DNA of 64,000 nt from Serripes groenlandicus (lineage: Eukaryota > Mollusca > Bivalvia > Cardiida > Cardiidae): positions 39,766,876-39,830,875 of the forward strand of contig JASEVX010000011.1 of NCBI GenBank assembly GCA_031761405.1, written 5' to 3'. This document shows, one piece after another, positions 1 to 10,681 of this stretch. Both the position numbers and the translations under genes were made by a program. Position 1 is the stretch's first letter. Each line of letters starts with the position of its first letter. A model generated the notes under the pieces. It had not been told where the DNA came from. It did not search any database and saw nothing but the letters and a program-made list of their open reading frames with translations.

Positions 1-610
1 ATACGATAGGAAGACACATGGGTATCACTTCTTCATAGTCTATCTGTCTTTGTGTCTGTGCTAGTGCTGTGTTTCCTGCCTATACGATAGGAAGACACAT
101 GGGTATCACTTCTTCATAGTCTATCTGTCTGTGCTAGTGCTGTGTTTCCTGCCTATAAGATAGGAAGACACATGGGTATCACTTCTTTATAGTCTATCTG
201 TCTTTGTGTCTGTGCTAGTGCTGTGTTTCCTGCCTATAAGATAGGGAGACACATGAGTATCACTTCCTCTTAGTATGTCTGTCTTTGTGTCGCCTGCCTA
301 TAAGACCGGGAGACACATGGGTATCACTTCTTCTTAGCCTGTCTGACTTTGTATCGCTGCTAGTTTGTGCTGCTGGCCTATTACACAGGAAGACACATGG
401 GTATCTCTTCTTATTATTCTGCCTGTATTTATGTCGCCTGATGTCTGTGCCTGTTTGTGTCTATAAGACATGGAGACACATGGGTTTCTTTTCTTCTTAG
501 TATGTCTGTCTTTGTATCATTGTTAGTTTGTGTCGCCCACTTATAAGACAGGGAGACACATGGATATCACTTCTCCTTCGTCTATCTATCTTTGTGTCTG
601 TGCTAGTTTT
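1..610. repeat. Tandem repeat array, about 8 units of 63-81 bp
   Basis: Units begin with variants of ATAAGATAGGAAGACACATG at about 1, 82, 155, 236, 300, 380, 461 and 542. Differences in spacing come mostly from loss of a TTTGTGTC-type segment. The array runs off the left edge, so its full size is unknown. It is open in one frame by chance, and I see no sign that it is coding. Confidence 0.9.
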
Positions 611-959
611 TAGCAACTACAGAATGAATCTTATGGGAAGCTTCATTGCAAAGATGATAATTGCTTATTGGCCAGTTTAGATTCAACATTTTTAGTAGAC
701 TCGTGGCACTGTGATATTTTAGATCATGTTTATGTGTGTGGGCTTTTTCTCAGCAACTATGGCTCATATTAAATTAGATTCAGTGCTAAGAAGAGATCTA
801 AATACTTGACTTATTCAGATTTTTAAAAAGCACAGTTATGTCCCTTTGATACCTTTGGTTTGTGTCCGTTCTATTTCTCATTATGATTACATCCAATAAA
901 ATTATATAGGAAGCCTCCGAACCAACTGATGATATCAAGTTAACTGTTTAAATGTAATT
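611..959. other. Intergenic, nothing recognised
   Basis: AT-rich sequence without a convincing ORF, splice pair or repeat shared with the rest of the window. Confidence 0.5.
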
Positions 960-1190
960 GTGTTTTAGGCCGCTTTCAACATTATTTCAGTTATATAACA
1001 ACATTTTCTGGGTAAATTACCAACTACTACCAGTATGATTAATTCTCGACATCGACGTATCGGACTTAATGATAGCGCGTCGGCCTCTTGTACCATAGGT
1101 CCCTGGTTCGAATCCAGTGATGACTGGGATCTGCCTAATATAAGCTTAAAGCTTGTTTTGCAATCGATGTAAAATAAATAAGTTAGTCTA
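960..1190 (+). repeat. Two adjoining SINE pieces
   Basis: 960-1055 matches the body of the 'TTTAACGCCG..' SINE family (CGCTTTCAACA, TTATATAAC, GGGTAAATTACC). 1060-1190 is a second tRNA-derived family: it has a B-box-like GGTTCGAATCC and ends in a tail containing CAATCGATGTAAAATAA. The same tail occurs at 35220-35250 and, inverted, near 1300 and 54200. Confidence 0.65.
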
Positions 1191-1294
1191 AAACTAAGAA
1201 GGGAAGCCTTTTGTTAAAGTTTTGAACTTTCCTTGGTATTCATTGTTTTCCCTTTTTGCGGCCAGCTTACTTGTACAACAAAGTGACGCTATGA

Positions 1295-1410
1295 GGAACA
1301 TCGATTGCGAAACAAGCTTTAAGCTTCTATTAATCACTCTCAATGTCTGCTTCGATGAGACATAACCGGTACTCGCTCCATTGGTGTCGAAAATACCGGA
1401 AGGCCGAACC
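1295..1410 (-). repeat. Inverted partial copy of the CAATCGATGT-tail SINE
   Basis: ACATCGATTGCGAAACAAGC is nearly the reverse complement of the tail at 1140-1172, so the two copies form a divergent pair about 120 bp apart. Confidence 0.6.
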
Positions 1411-1619
1411 CGTTCCTTTGAACACTTATATAAAGATGCTTCACTTTGCTCGGTTAACTGACGAAGATCGGACAAGGCAGCAGTATTGGCTACTCTACTC
1501 CCGTTGCAATGTCCCGAATGTCAATTTTCCTGCACCATCAATCACATAGGAGCCAGTCCATGGGAAAAGGTACTAGTTGGCTTTCGTTGATGATGTAGAT
1601 CTACACTGCCCCTTCAGTA

Positions 1620-1801
1620 CTTTGCGTAATGTATCGACCCTGATAAGCATGCGCAGTCCGCACAGGCTAATCGGGGCCGACATATTCAAAATCCACAGGA
1701 TGCGAAAAGCGTCTGTCCAGGTTAGCATGCGTAGAATGATCCGGATCGATACTTTACACAGAGTCCACAATGTTGGTTTTCACGTGGAACGGCTCATATG
1801 C
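1620..1801 (-). mobile_element. Family-A foldback MITE, partial
   Basis: Carries the family-A core (GCGCAG..CAGGCTAAT, CACAGGATGCGAAAAG) and the right terminus (CACAATGTTGGTTTTC..ACGGCTCA). One terminus is missing. Confidence 0.7.
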
Positions 1802-1927
1802 TTTTTAGAAGATTCTGTTAACTTGTTTCTATTCTGATACGACCGACAACATGAACCGGATGGTCTGAGCATACCCTGTTAGGAAATGCCAACTTGCAGC
1901 TTTCCCCGTATACTGGCTTGTATATAA

Positions 1928-2182
1928 ATATCGAGGGCTTGGCGTGAAACGGTTGTAACTAAAAACGTATTTTGAAAACCCTGGTCTAGGGGAAATGTTC
2001 ACACTTTTGTAAACAATGCAACTTTAGGTGCCATTGCTCAGAACGAGCAAGGGCAGTTAAATTTCCATTGTTTACCAAGACAAATGATTGAACGTTATAA
2101 AGACTTCATGGTGAGGTGATTACCCTTGGTAACAAAATTACCAATTTTAGTTACAACCGTTTCACGCCAAGCCCTTCGATAT
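1928..2182. mobile_element. Family-C palindromic MITE (255 bp)
   Basis: Inverted termini TATCGAGGGCTTGGCGTGAA / TTCACGCCAAGCCCTTCGAT. The centre has opposed CTTTAGGTGCCATTGCTC and GAGCAAGGGCAG..AAATT segments. A second copy is at 11109-11362. TA flanks both copies, which would suit a TA target duplication; that is inference. Confidence 0.85.
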
Positions 2183-2290
2183 GTCGGAGTTAATCTCTCC
2201 AAATATATTCATAGTAAACCTCTCACACAGCAAGAAATCTGCTGCAGACGATATTGAAAACACCTAGGTATAACTTATAGAAAATCTGTA

Positions 2291-2504
2291 TTAACTCTTT
2301 CAGCGCCGAATTGTTTAAAGTAGACTTTTCCATGTTAAAAATCAGGCGTTTCCAGTTCTCATGTAATAAGAGTTTTGGAATATTTTGATAGCTAAAAGGC
2401 AAACAATGCTGTTTTCAGGTGAGACAGCTCGTTACGAGCTGCCTCGCCTGAATCAGTATTGTTTGCAAAAACCTCAATTTTGCCATTGGCGCTGAAATAG
2501 TTAA
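2291..2504. mobile_element. TTAA-flanked MITE, family T2
   Basis: Begins TTAACTCTTTCAGCGCC and ends GGCGCTGAAATAGTTAA, with a central palindrome around CAGCTCGTTACGAGCTG. A near-identical copy lies at 21988-22200. TTAA at both ends is the target signature of the piggyBac superfamily; no transposase is present. Confidence 0.85.
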
Positions 2505-3447
2505 GAAAATGGGTGGCAAAAAAAAGAAATTACTGATAAAGATTAATGTCTCCGTTTGGCGCCATGTTTTCAAAAGTCGCCTGTAGCAGATGCTTCGTTT
2601 TAAATTCAACGAACATGTTGATGCATCTGCAGCATATGACATTGCTCATTGCGAACAATTTCTACTTTTTCCACAATGTTATCAACTCTTTTCAATAATT
2701 ATAATTTTTTTAATTTATTGAGATTGTCCACATGTTTGCCTAGATCAATTTAAAGTTACTGCATATATTGTGTAAGGGTGAACACTGTCAGGTTAGTTTT
2801 ACCAGGAACCGGTAGATAAGTTATTATCTGGTTCCTGGTTTTGCCCAAAATAAAGGGATAGCTGGGTCACGTAAAAATAAAAAGAATGGAAATGTCAACA
2901 TATGTAAATTTGTCAAAACACAAAAATCATTTACAGTTGATTTAGGTCGACTTCTTTAATAATCACACACACTTTTAACTCAAAACATATAATAAAAACA
3001 AAATTTGGCAAGTTTTTGGAAACAAATAATAGGGTCAAATCACATGAAAACACCTCCGGATCAATCCAATGATTTACATGGGAACTATACATAAATTATA
3101 CATTGTTGATTGCGAAATATGTATAAATAGATCAATTATTTCGTTACAATCGATTACGACGTATTAATAGAGAGGCAATGTCCGGTCAGTTTAGGTCAAA
3201 TAGCTAAACATGCTATATGATATCACTGTGCACATTATATTTGCATATATGTATTAATGACTAATTAGTAAATACGTATTTAAATAATGCATACGTAGTT
3301 AACATATATATATCACAGGCGAATGTCTGTTAGAGCAATTGAATAGGTTACCCTCTGGTAAAATACTTCATGGAAACGAAAAATGAAGTATTCGCCAAGG
3401 TATCCAAAATAAAATTACTTATTTGGTGATATTTGGTATTTTAACAA
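2505..3447. other. AT-rich intergenic DNA with a decayed MITE remnant
   Basis: 2545-2640 resembles one arm of family P (CATGTTTTCAAAAGTCGCCTG, GCAGATGC). The rest shows no supportable gene. Confidence 0.45.
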
Positions 3448-3710
3448 TGAGCCGTACCGCGAGAAAACCAACATTGTGGACTCTGCGTTAAGTATCGACC
3501 CGGATCAGCCTAAGCATGCCGCGGAGGCTTACATGGATAGAAGCTTTTCGCCTCCTGTGGATTTTCTGTTTCAGGAATCATTACTCTTTACCTCTATCCC
3601 CGTAAGACGGAAAGTATCGGCCCGGATCAGTCTGCGTGGAATGCGCAGGCTGATCCGGGTCGATACATTTCGCAGAGCCCATAATGTTGGTTATCTCGCG
3701 AGACGGCTCA
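3448..3710. mobile_element. Family-A foldback MITE, near full length (263 bp)
   Basis: Starts TGAGCCG(T)ACCGCGAGAAAAC and ends TTATCTCGCGAGACGGCTCA. Internal landmarks are GACCCGGATCAGCCTAAGCA, TTCGCCTCCTGTGGATTTTC and GCGCAGGCTGATCCGGGTCG. Both halves carry the GATCAGCC/GGCTGATC palindromic core. Confidence 0.85.
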
Positions 3711-3784
3711 ATTATTGTGCAAAATATTAAGAAACCTTCAGCCGTTTCAAAAGCGCACCATCTTTAGTTTCCCACTTAGACTAT

Positions 3785-3930
3785 TTAGCCTGGTGGCGTT
3801 AGGCAAATAAGGCTAGTCACATTGACCTTGGTCAATTATCGGACAGAATGAATGATCGGACCGGGGTTCGAACTCACTACAACTGGATGAAAATCCCTCA
3901 TCGCCACTGACCGGGGGCTGCCGGGACTGC
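3785..3930 (-). repeat. SINE fragment (tRNA-derived head)
   Basis: TTGACCTTGGTCAATTATCGGACAG followed by GGGGTTCGAACTCAC (an inverted B-box-like block) parallels the SINE at 29256-29578. Confidence 0.5.
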
Positions 3931-5196
3931 TTTCTTCGAGTACTTCTAAAAACATTGTTTGATAAAAAATATATATCACTTAGTGCAGCAGACACTTATA
4001 CTTATCACAACGTGTTTGTTCAATAGTCGGAGACCTTTTCTGTAAATACACAAGTCTGCAGCAGACGACTTTTGAAAACAGCATAATGAGCAGTTACTTT
4101 TTGCCACAATTTCTTAAACTATATTAAATAAATACACACGTTCTTTCAATCGGCTGCTGGATATGTGTTGTACTTGGATAATAGTAATTGTAGGCATTTA
4201 ATTGATAGTCGGATAGTATCACGTTTCCTGATATTCTTTCTCTAATTTATTCTGAATTAAAGAAATATGTGTAACTTTCCAACATCTTGAAAATTGGAAA
4301 TAGTTACATGGACTAGAGATACGCATATGGCTTGAAAATAAGCCACTGCTCGTTATGAGCATTTGTTCACTATTCCCAGAATGTTTTAAAATGTTTACTG
4401 GCGTTTCTTTCAGAGTCTTCTTTATAGGGTAAAGAAGATTACTGAACTGCAGACGTCATTTGACGCATCCGTAACAGACGACATCGGAAACCATTTCAAC
4501 AAAAAGTTAAATTGTTCGTGATGATTCATAGATTTCTCACACATTTGCCTACTTATCCCTCTGAAACATGCAGACAAAAAGTTAAATTGTTCATGATGAT
4601 TTATAAATTGATCAAACATTTGCCTGCTTATCCCTCTCCAACATGTAGACAAAAGGTTAAATTGTTAATGATGATTTATAGATTTACCACACATGCGAAA
4701 GGTGAAATTTCTCATGCTGCATTTATAGACAAGATTTTCCACACATTTGCCTAGATGTTACAAAGACATCTGCTACAAATTCGGTGTTCGCTAGGAAGGG
4801 TTGAAATACAAGAAGTGTCGATCAGACAGCCGATATGCAGGGTAATCCCATCTCCACGTTTGACACATACACACTTACGTTCGATGTACTACGGGTAGAT
4901 ACAACTGCGTGTTAACCAATTCCCACAGACTGTGCGACAGACGTATCTACACAAGATGACATTTTAAAACTCTGTGACAAAAGGAGGAATTGCTCGCAAT
5001 GCGCATTTCCTTTTTTAATCACAAGATTTTCAATTCAACAATTATATATATAATAATTAAATTATATAAATTTGAATGCTTTCGAAGGCGTCTGCTGCGA
5101 AGTTGAAGCATGTGTGATAGGGAATCCATCCTGTTTTTGCGTAGATCATATCAGCTGTGAGATTGTATATAGGAACACGGTGACATCATAAATATA
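3931..5196. other. Intergenic DNA with decayed family-P pieces and a small tandem repeat
   Basis: Scattered family-P-like motifs (GCAGACGAC, GTGACAAAAGGAGGAATTGC near 4975) suggest eroded MITEs. No gene is supported. The tandem repeat inside is listed separately. Confidence 0.4.
4501..4720. repeat. 75-bp tandem repeat, three copies
   Basis: Units start at 4501, 4576 and 4651 with AAAAAGTTAAATTGTTCRTG or a close variant. The third unit is incomplete. Confidence 0.85.
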
Positions 5197-5386
5197 TAAA
5201 CCCTTTCCCACATACAACAACTCTGCAGCAGACGACTTTAAAGTACAATAATTTAATAGAGTAGAAAACATGGTGACAAAAGTAGAAATTTCTCCTTTTG
5301 AGCAATTTCTTCTTTTGTCGCCATGTTTTCAAAAAGCCGTCTGCTGCAGAGGCGTCACAAAGCGTCTATATGTGGGAAAGGGTTAA
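5197..5386. mobile_element. Family-P (piggyBac-like) MITE
   Basis: TAAACCCTTTCCCACATAC.. to ..TATGTGGGAAAGGGTTAA, with inverted CTGCAGCAGACGACTTT / GCCGTCTGCTGCAG blocks and a central GAGCAATTTC hairpin. This is one of the cleanest copies. Confidence 0.85.
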
Positions 5387-5462
5387 ACACTACAATAACG
5401 TACGGTATAACTACATAAATAATAATGCAAAGTAACATCAGCAGCAAACGTTGTCTAATAAT

Positions 5463-5690
5463 TTGATTGATTGATTGATTGATTAATAGATTGATTGATT
5501 GGGGTTTAACGCCGTTTTCAACAATTTTTCAATCATATCACGGCGACCAGTTCGTTCACCTTCTCATCTGTTTCCCGGCTTTCTCACACCAGTACTCAAC
5601 ACAACACTGGTTATATAAACTATATATTCCTCACGGTATTTGAGGCGAAAGGTTTGCGAAACATACCCTAACCAACTTTGATGGCTTCAC
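5463..5690 (-). repeat. (ATTG)n-tailed SINE fragment
   Basis: A GATT microsatellite runs into GGGTTTAACGCCGTTTTCAA and CACGGCGACCAGTTCG, the tail half of the family seen complete at 29256-29578. The tRNA-like head is absent. Confidence 0.7.
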
Positions 5691-5725
5691 GCAGAAAGGA
5701 TGTAACAAACACTTGAAACAATATG

Positions 5726-5731
5726 TTTATT
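5726..5731 (-). promoter_or_regulatory. Poly(A) signal of the minus-strand gene
   Basis: AATAAA on the minus strand, about 50 bases past the stop codon of the 5782-8171 exon. It marks that exon as the 3'-terminal one. Confidence 0.75.
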
Positions 5732-5781
5732 ACACCCGTTTTGCATTAAACCCACGATTTATCATCCCTAATATCAAACTG

Positions 5782-8171
5782 TTACACTTCCGTCTCTGCT
5801 GCATCTTGCATCAACCATTCGATTTCCTGATCGCGCCTGGAACGTAAGCGTTTAAACTTATCAGCTGTCATAGTCATGTCTCCATGGTCGTTTAAATCCT
5901 TTCCATTGTATCCATGAGTATGACTCTGTACCAGTTTCCCGCCGCCCATTGGGGCAGCTGACCCAGCAGTCATACCATGACCTGGCACTTGATTGTGTGA
6001 AAACACATCGGTTTTATAAACTGGCACTTCATTATGTGAATACACATCGGTTTTATAACCAACACTTGCTGAGCTAGCATTATCTGAGACACTCAAATGC
6101 AACTGGCTTATACTTGCTTGTGTCAAATTACTAGGCGGGGAAATGTTGTCGAAAGTCTGATTGTCCTTTGAACTAGATCTATTGGAGGTTTCTCTACTAT
6201 TCGTCCGACTGTGTTTGTCATAAGTATAACCACCCTTTAATAAGCCGTTATTAAACACTGTATGTCTTTTGTGTTTTGTGTCTTTAATATCTTTATTATT
6301 AACTTTGCTTGTTTCGAAATTGTCGAACTCTTTTGTTTCGTCAAAAGCATTTTGTGGCTGTAATTTCTGTTTTTGGAACGAGTTTACTATGTCTCTGGCG
6401 TATTTATTTCTTTCTTTAGTCGAATCCGTTGCCATTATTTGTCCCATTCCTATTTTATCAACCCTTTTCGCTGGCAAAGTTTCAGAGACTGGCCTTGGTA
6501 TATGCTGGGGTGGTTCATTGTGTGTCATACTCTGTGATGTTTGATCGTAAGTTGTTAGACTGGTAGCTCGAAGCGGTATTTCAGAATACGGTCTTGGACT
6601 AGCTTCAGAAACTGGCAACTTTGTGTCCAAGTCACTAAACATGTTTCTAGAACCCCTGTATACAGTTCTACCCGATGCACTACTAAAACTATTACTTGAC
6701 ATCGAGTCGATCCCTGGCATTTGATTAAGGATTTCCATAGGTCTTGGGGGTCTTGACGCAGGCAAAGGTCTCAGCTGGGTGTTTCTGATCATTGGCTTAA
6801 TGATGCTGGAAAACGACTTGGATTCACCTGCCAAAGGACTTCTGATCTTCGGTTTTTCAACTTTCATGAACGGGGTAAATACCTTTGGAGCAATTCTTAC
6901 AATTTGGTGAGACTTAGCGGGACTACTGGCACTCCGTTTAGTAGGACTAGGCTGACTGTCTCTGTTGCCGTTTACGGATGGAATAGCTCCTTCAAAACTA
7001 TCATTATGGCTCTCAGTGTGTTGATCTGGACGACGTGGATAAGACACAACGCTGCTCATCCAGCTATCTGGACTCCTTGGTCGGTAATGTGGCTGTTGTT
7101 CCATGTCGGATAGATCATTGTCGATTTCTGACCTGTCATCGCAGTACATTAAACTGAAATTATCATCGTCATTTTGGTGTGGTTCTCTTTGCCTTCCAAA
7201 GCCTGGGAGGCTGCTTAAAGTTACTACGTTTGGAGAGTTACCAATCAGTAACCCGTTTTTATTCACACTGTTATTTGAAGACTTCATATGTTGTCCAAAT
7301 GGACTTAAGTTTTCTTCATTTTTCTTTTGTTCACTCATCTGGTTGGCATCTCCGCTTTCACCACTAATACTAGTTCTCCTTGAGTACGGGGTTTTTGATG
7401 CAGACCTGAATAGCCTCGGACCTGTCAGAATACCGGTCATCTTAGCGTCTCCGTTCACAGGGGCATCACGAGTCTCTTTAGATTGATTATCTACCCATTC
7501 ATTACATTTGTCATCGTTACTACGCGTTACACGAGCAATTACCGTATCATTAAAGGTTGCAGATGTATCTTCGCGTCTTATGTCTTCATGATGATTACTG
7601 TCGTTTAATAACCACGTTTGTCTATCCTTGGCCCATACCGATACATCCGATAATAAACCGTCCATTTCGGGAACGTATTCTTCAAGAATTTCGTTTTTAT
7701 GGCAACTCGTGTTCGTTGTATTTTCCCTATTTTTGTTGAATTTGTTCGCATCTGAAGGTACTTGTCTGTTTACAAAAGCACCATTTGTGTTTAGATTTGA
7801 TCCTTCGTCGCTAGGTTCCCTTAGCTGTTCCTCCAATCTCCTCATGCATGTTTCTGGAGTTGCCGTCTCAGGTCTGTGTGTGTCTATTTCATCAAGTTGT
7901 TCTAACCCATTCTGATATATTGAATCCAAGTTATTCGTCGTTTGATCGAACAATGCATCAATTACTTGTTCCATGGACTTTTTCTTACTACCCGCTCTGT
8001 TTTCATCAGTGGTTGTGTCGTCCTTAGATGTATTAATGTCGGGTGATTTTCTCAGTGGGTTAAATTTCTCTGCCACTTCTTCCGGACCTGGATTTTGGGG
8101 TCGATTTTGAATGACCTCGCCCATCCGCTCGTCATCGGAGCTCGAATCATCTTCAGACAGAGATATAGAAC
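5782..8171 (-). CDS. Unrecognised disordered protein, 3'-terminal exon
   Basis: Last and largest coding exon (795 codons plus stop) of a minus-strand gene. The 780-codon ORF from its first internal ATG extends upstream, without a stop, through an acidic Ser/Asp run (SISLSEDDSSSDDER) to an acceptor ..CAACAG at 8172-8174. The exon starts with two bases of a codon, which pair with the single base left by the exon ending at 9823. The protein is rich in Ser, Asn, Asp and Pro, without membrane segments or a fold I can name. Notable parts are PRPVSE/PRPYSE motifs, a tandem YKTDV(Y/F)SHN(E/Q)VP repeat near the C-terminus, and a basic, possibly helical end KFKRLRSRRDQEIEWLM. Such composition would suit a scaffold or cytoskeletal adaptor, but that is a guess. 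It is real coding sequence: this length of open frame is not expected by chance in DNA this AT-rich. Confidence 0.8.
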
Positions 8172-8200
8172 CTGTTGATGAAGTACATCATATGTCAAAA

Positions 8201-8306
8201 TCACAGGTGCCAGTCTCGTTAAAATCTAAAAATAGCATTTGACTATATAATGACAATATATAGTCAAATGCTAGTTTTAGATTTTTAAACGAGACTGGAA
8301 CCTGTG
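8201..8306. repeat. Long hairpin in the last intron
   Basis: Arms of about 50 bp (TCACAGGTGCCAGTCTCGTT.. / ..AACGAGACTGGAACCTGTGG) are separated by only a few bases around ATATAATGACAATATA. It lies about 30 bp upstream (in the gene's sense) of the acceptor of the terminal exon. Confidence 0.85.
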
Positions 8307-8524
8307 GTCAAAATATGCACATATATAATAGTGAGCGTTATTCTAATAACCAAGCAATCTGTTTCAAATGTATGTTCTGCATGTTAAATGAATGTAAACT
8401 TGCGCGACTGTCTGAAAATCACAATGCTGTGTATAGAGCTTACATGTTTTTTCTAAATTGTGCAAAAGTGATATTAAAGAAGATTGTTTGTTTGATATAT
8501 ATGTTGCGACTTTCTAAAGAAACT

Positions 8525-8628
8525 AGGTTCGATATCATTTTGTTCTACTAGTTTCGCCTGTAAATTGTTCTGCTTGGAGTTTAGATATAGTCCACGGACA
8601 AGGCCACACACATAATGATATCGAACCT
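8525..8628. repeat. Inverted repeat, 15-bp perfect arms
   Basis: AGGTTCGATATCATT at 8525-8539 and its reverse complement AATGATATCGAACCT at 8614-8628. Probably the ends of a small foldback element. Confidence 0.6.
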
Positions 8629-8999
8629 TAAATATCTGTCCATAGAGGCTAGACTGATCTGACATTGAACTTTAGATCAAAGGAAAGCAATTCGGATCGA
8701 AGCGTCGGACAGACAATTTTATGTGAGTTTTGTGTGCTTTTTCTTGGTAGTTTTAAGAATAAATTTTAATTGAATATAGGTTTCTTGGTTATTTGGATTA
8801 TTGGGAAAGGGCCATTGCCAAAAACGCTATAATGGTCGCCTATGGAAAATGAATTGCTTCCATCTGACCGTAATATAACCCTACACAAGGACGGTGCCCC
8901 GAATAAACAACATTAATGTAATTAATACATGTGTACTCGTAGATAAAAATAAAATACCTGTGCAACCACGCTAAAGGATAGAACTGAACTCTGCTGTCT

Positions 9000-9174
9000 G
9001 TACTCAAACATATGGAAAATCTCTATTATTGTAGGTATAATTATTGAAACAAATTGAAAACATGACAAAAGGATAAAATGTTGGTTTTGAGCAATTTCTC
9101 CTTTCGTCACGATGTTTTCAAAAGTCGTCTGCTGCAGATGCGTCAAAATGCGTCTATAGGTGGGAAAGGGTTAA
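9000..9174. mobile_element. Family-P MITE, one end lost
   Basis: Contains AAAACATGACAAAAGG.., GAGCAATTTCTCCTTTCGTC, GTCGTCTGCTGCAG and the right end TAGGTGGGAAAGGGTTAA. Confidence 0.75.
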
Positions 9175-9360
9175 CTTGCTCAAATTGAGATGAAACTTTT
9201 ATAAAATGAGATGACACACCCAACGGCGCTTACTATAATTATTATAATATGAGTTTGTTCGTTCAACAATAGTAATGAATCTATCATATCTAATAAATCA
9301 AAAAACGAAATAACTTATCGTCTATTAATTTCGCATACAACTGGATGGCATTCTCACTAT

Positions 9361-9575
9361 TCAACTGGCTACCCTTTCCATTTTATTTAACCAATTGGTC
9401 GAAGACGAATTGCTTTGCAAATCATCGGAAAACTGACTGGCCGAGGCCTTCTTAGTGTAGCACCCGAAGGCTCTGGTGAACTTTTGAGGATACATAGCAT
9501 CACCAAAGACGTAACTGTTTGCATTTAAAAAACGATACTCCTTATCGCCGGGTGCGACTCGTATACATGTATCAC
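9361..9575 (-). CDS. Candidate alternative exon of the minus-strand gene
   Basis: An open frame of 70 codons ends in TGA at 9361 and begins just after an AG at 9576-9577. If spliced to the exon ending at 9823 the phase fits (G + GT gives Gly), adding GDTCIRVAPGDKEYRFLNAN and onward. The composition looks protein-like, with mixed aromatic and charged residues. I see neither a good donor in the phase needed to continue into the 8171 exon nor a clear poly(A) signal, so it may be an alternative terminal exon, an exon of another gene, or a chance ORF. The acceptor itself lies in the terminus of the adjoining family-P element. Confidence 0.4.
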
Positions 9576-9812
9576 CTTCCCGCATTCAAGAAATCTGCAG
9601 CAGACTGCATAGAAAACATTTAGATTTACTAATTAGTCATTTCATTAAATAATAGGAGAATTAATGAATACGGTTGAAAACATTTTGATGAAAGGAGATA
9701 TTGAAATTATGAGCAATTTTTCCTTTTTGTTATAATGTATCAACTCTATTCAATAATTCTTCATTTTAGTCTGCTGTAGATTCAACAAGATACGTCTGCG
9801 GATGGGTAGAGT
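9576..9812. mobile_element. Family-P MITE, degenerate
   Basis: Has ATCTGCAGCAGACTGCATAG, TTGAAAACATTTTGATGAAAGG, GAGCAATTTTTCC and an eroded right end. It sits in the intron between 9823 and the candidate exon at 9575. Confidence 0.6.
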
Positions 9813-9822
9813 TGACTTATAC

Positions 9823-10239
9823 CTTCTCGGCGTCTTTGACGTCCGTGGTGAGAGCCATATACACGTCGAAGATCAGAGTGGCTATGATTCATTCTGCGTA
9901 TTTCTTCATGTAGGTCTTCAATGTCATTATCAGAGTTGTACCCAATATCGTCATCTGAACCCGCCATTGTGCCGGGAACCACGATTGGTTTCTTTGGAGG
10001 CTGAGATTGGCTCTGGCTCCTGGCAGGCAGTTTTGGTGGTTTGCCGGCTTCGCCCATCCCTATTAGTTTCCTGTCTGTGTCACGCTGACTTCTATAGTTA
10101 GTGTTGCGTGTTCGAACTGCTGGTCGCCCTTCTTGGACAAACGCTTCTTTGGATTTCGGTTTAACGGTATCTGCGGAGCTTTTAATAACGTCTGAGCATG
10201 CGCGGCGTACGGAAGGATTGAGGTAGGATAAAAACGAGG
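9823..10239 (-). CDS. Unrecognised disordered protein, internal exon
   Basis: A 417-base exon bounded by a strong acceptor (TTCTTCTTTTTCAG, ending at 10240) and a donor AAG|GTATAAG at 9822. Its first two bases complete an Ala codon begun by the exon ending at 10459, and its last base begins the Gly codon completed at 8171. It encodes about 139 residues: a basic N-terminal part, then a proline-rich KPPKLPAR..PPKKPIVVPG stretch of the kind that can bind SH3 domains, then an acidic segment with DDDIGYNSDNDIEDLHEEI, and a basic end. The consistent phase on both sides is the main evidence that these exons belong together. Confidence 0.75.
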
Positions 10240-10458
10240 CTGAAAAAGAAGAACGTTTATACATTATGTGATGCATTCTAATAGTGTCCGTTTTACGTAT
10301 AAGAACGGAAATACATTTTATATTGCGATGATCTAGTAAAATTTCAAAATGTTCTCATTTCTGCTCTAACTATCAATTAGGTAAGCCCTAGCGATAGGGT
10401 CGGGAGCTCGAGATGTCCTGCTACAAACTACCGGTAATTAAGAAATGTGTCGGGCTAC

Positions 10459-10681
10459 CTGTGGGGTTTTCAGACGGTAAAAACATCTGTTTTGATGGAG
10501 ACGTCTGATGTTTGTTATCCACGTCTGATTCTACACGCTCCTTTGGCGACTCCCTCATGGACTCCATCTTCAGGACACGCCTTGACCGTTCTGACCTGTC
10601 CACTGTCATCTTCTGTTTTTTACCGATGTCCTTCTTCATGTCCACAACGTCTGTTTTCTTCTTGAAAAACAGGCACGCCAT
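10459..10681 (-). CDS. Unrecognised disordered protein, first coding exon
   Basis: Encodes MACLFFKKKTDVVDMKKD and on for 74 codons plus one base, ending at a donor ACAG|GTAGCC at 10458. The ATG at 10681 has G at +4 and an in-frame TAG directly before it, so translation can start here. The sequence before it (ATCTTCTTTTAACTAG) also looks like a 3' splice site, which suggests a non-coding first exon further upstream that I could not place. The protein is highly basic and charged. Joined to the two downstream exons, it gives 1009 residues. Confidence 0.65.

Noticed and set aside
285..500. 71-codon plus-strand frame rich in Leu and Cys
   Set aside because: Falls entirely within the degenerate tandem repeat at 1-610.
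6904..7915. Several plus-strand frames of 60-127 codons
   Set aside because: They are antisense to the long minus-strand exon and have no independent support.
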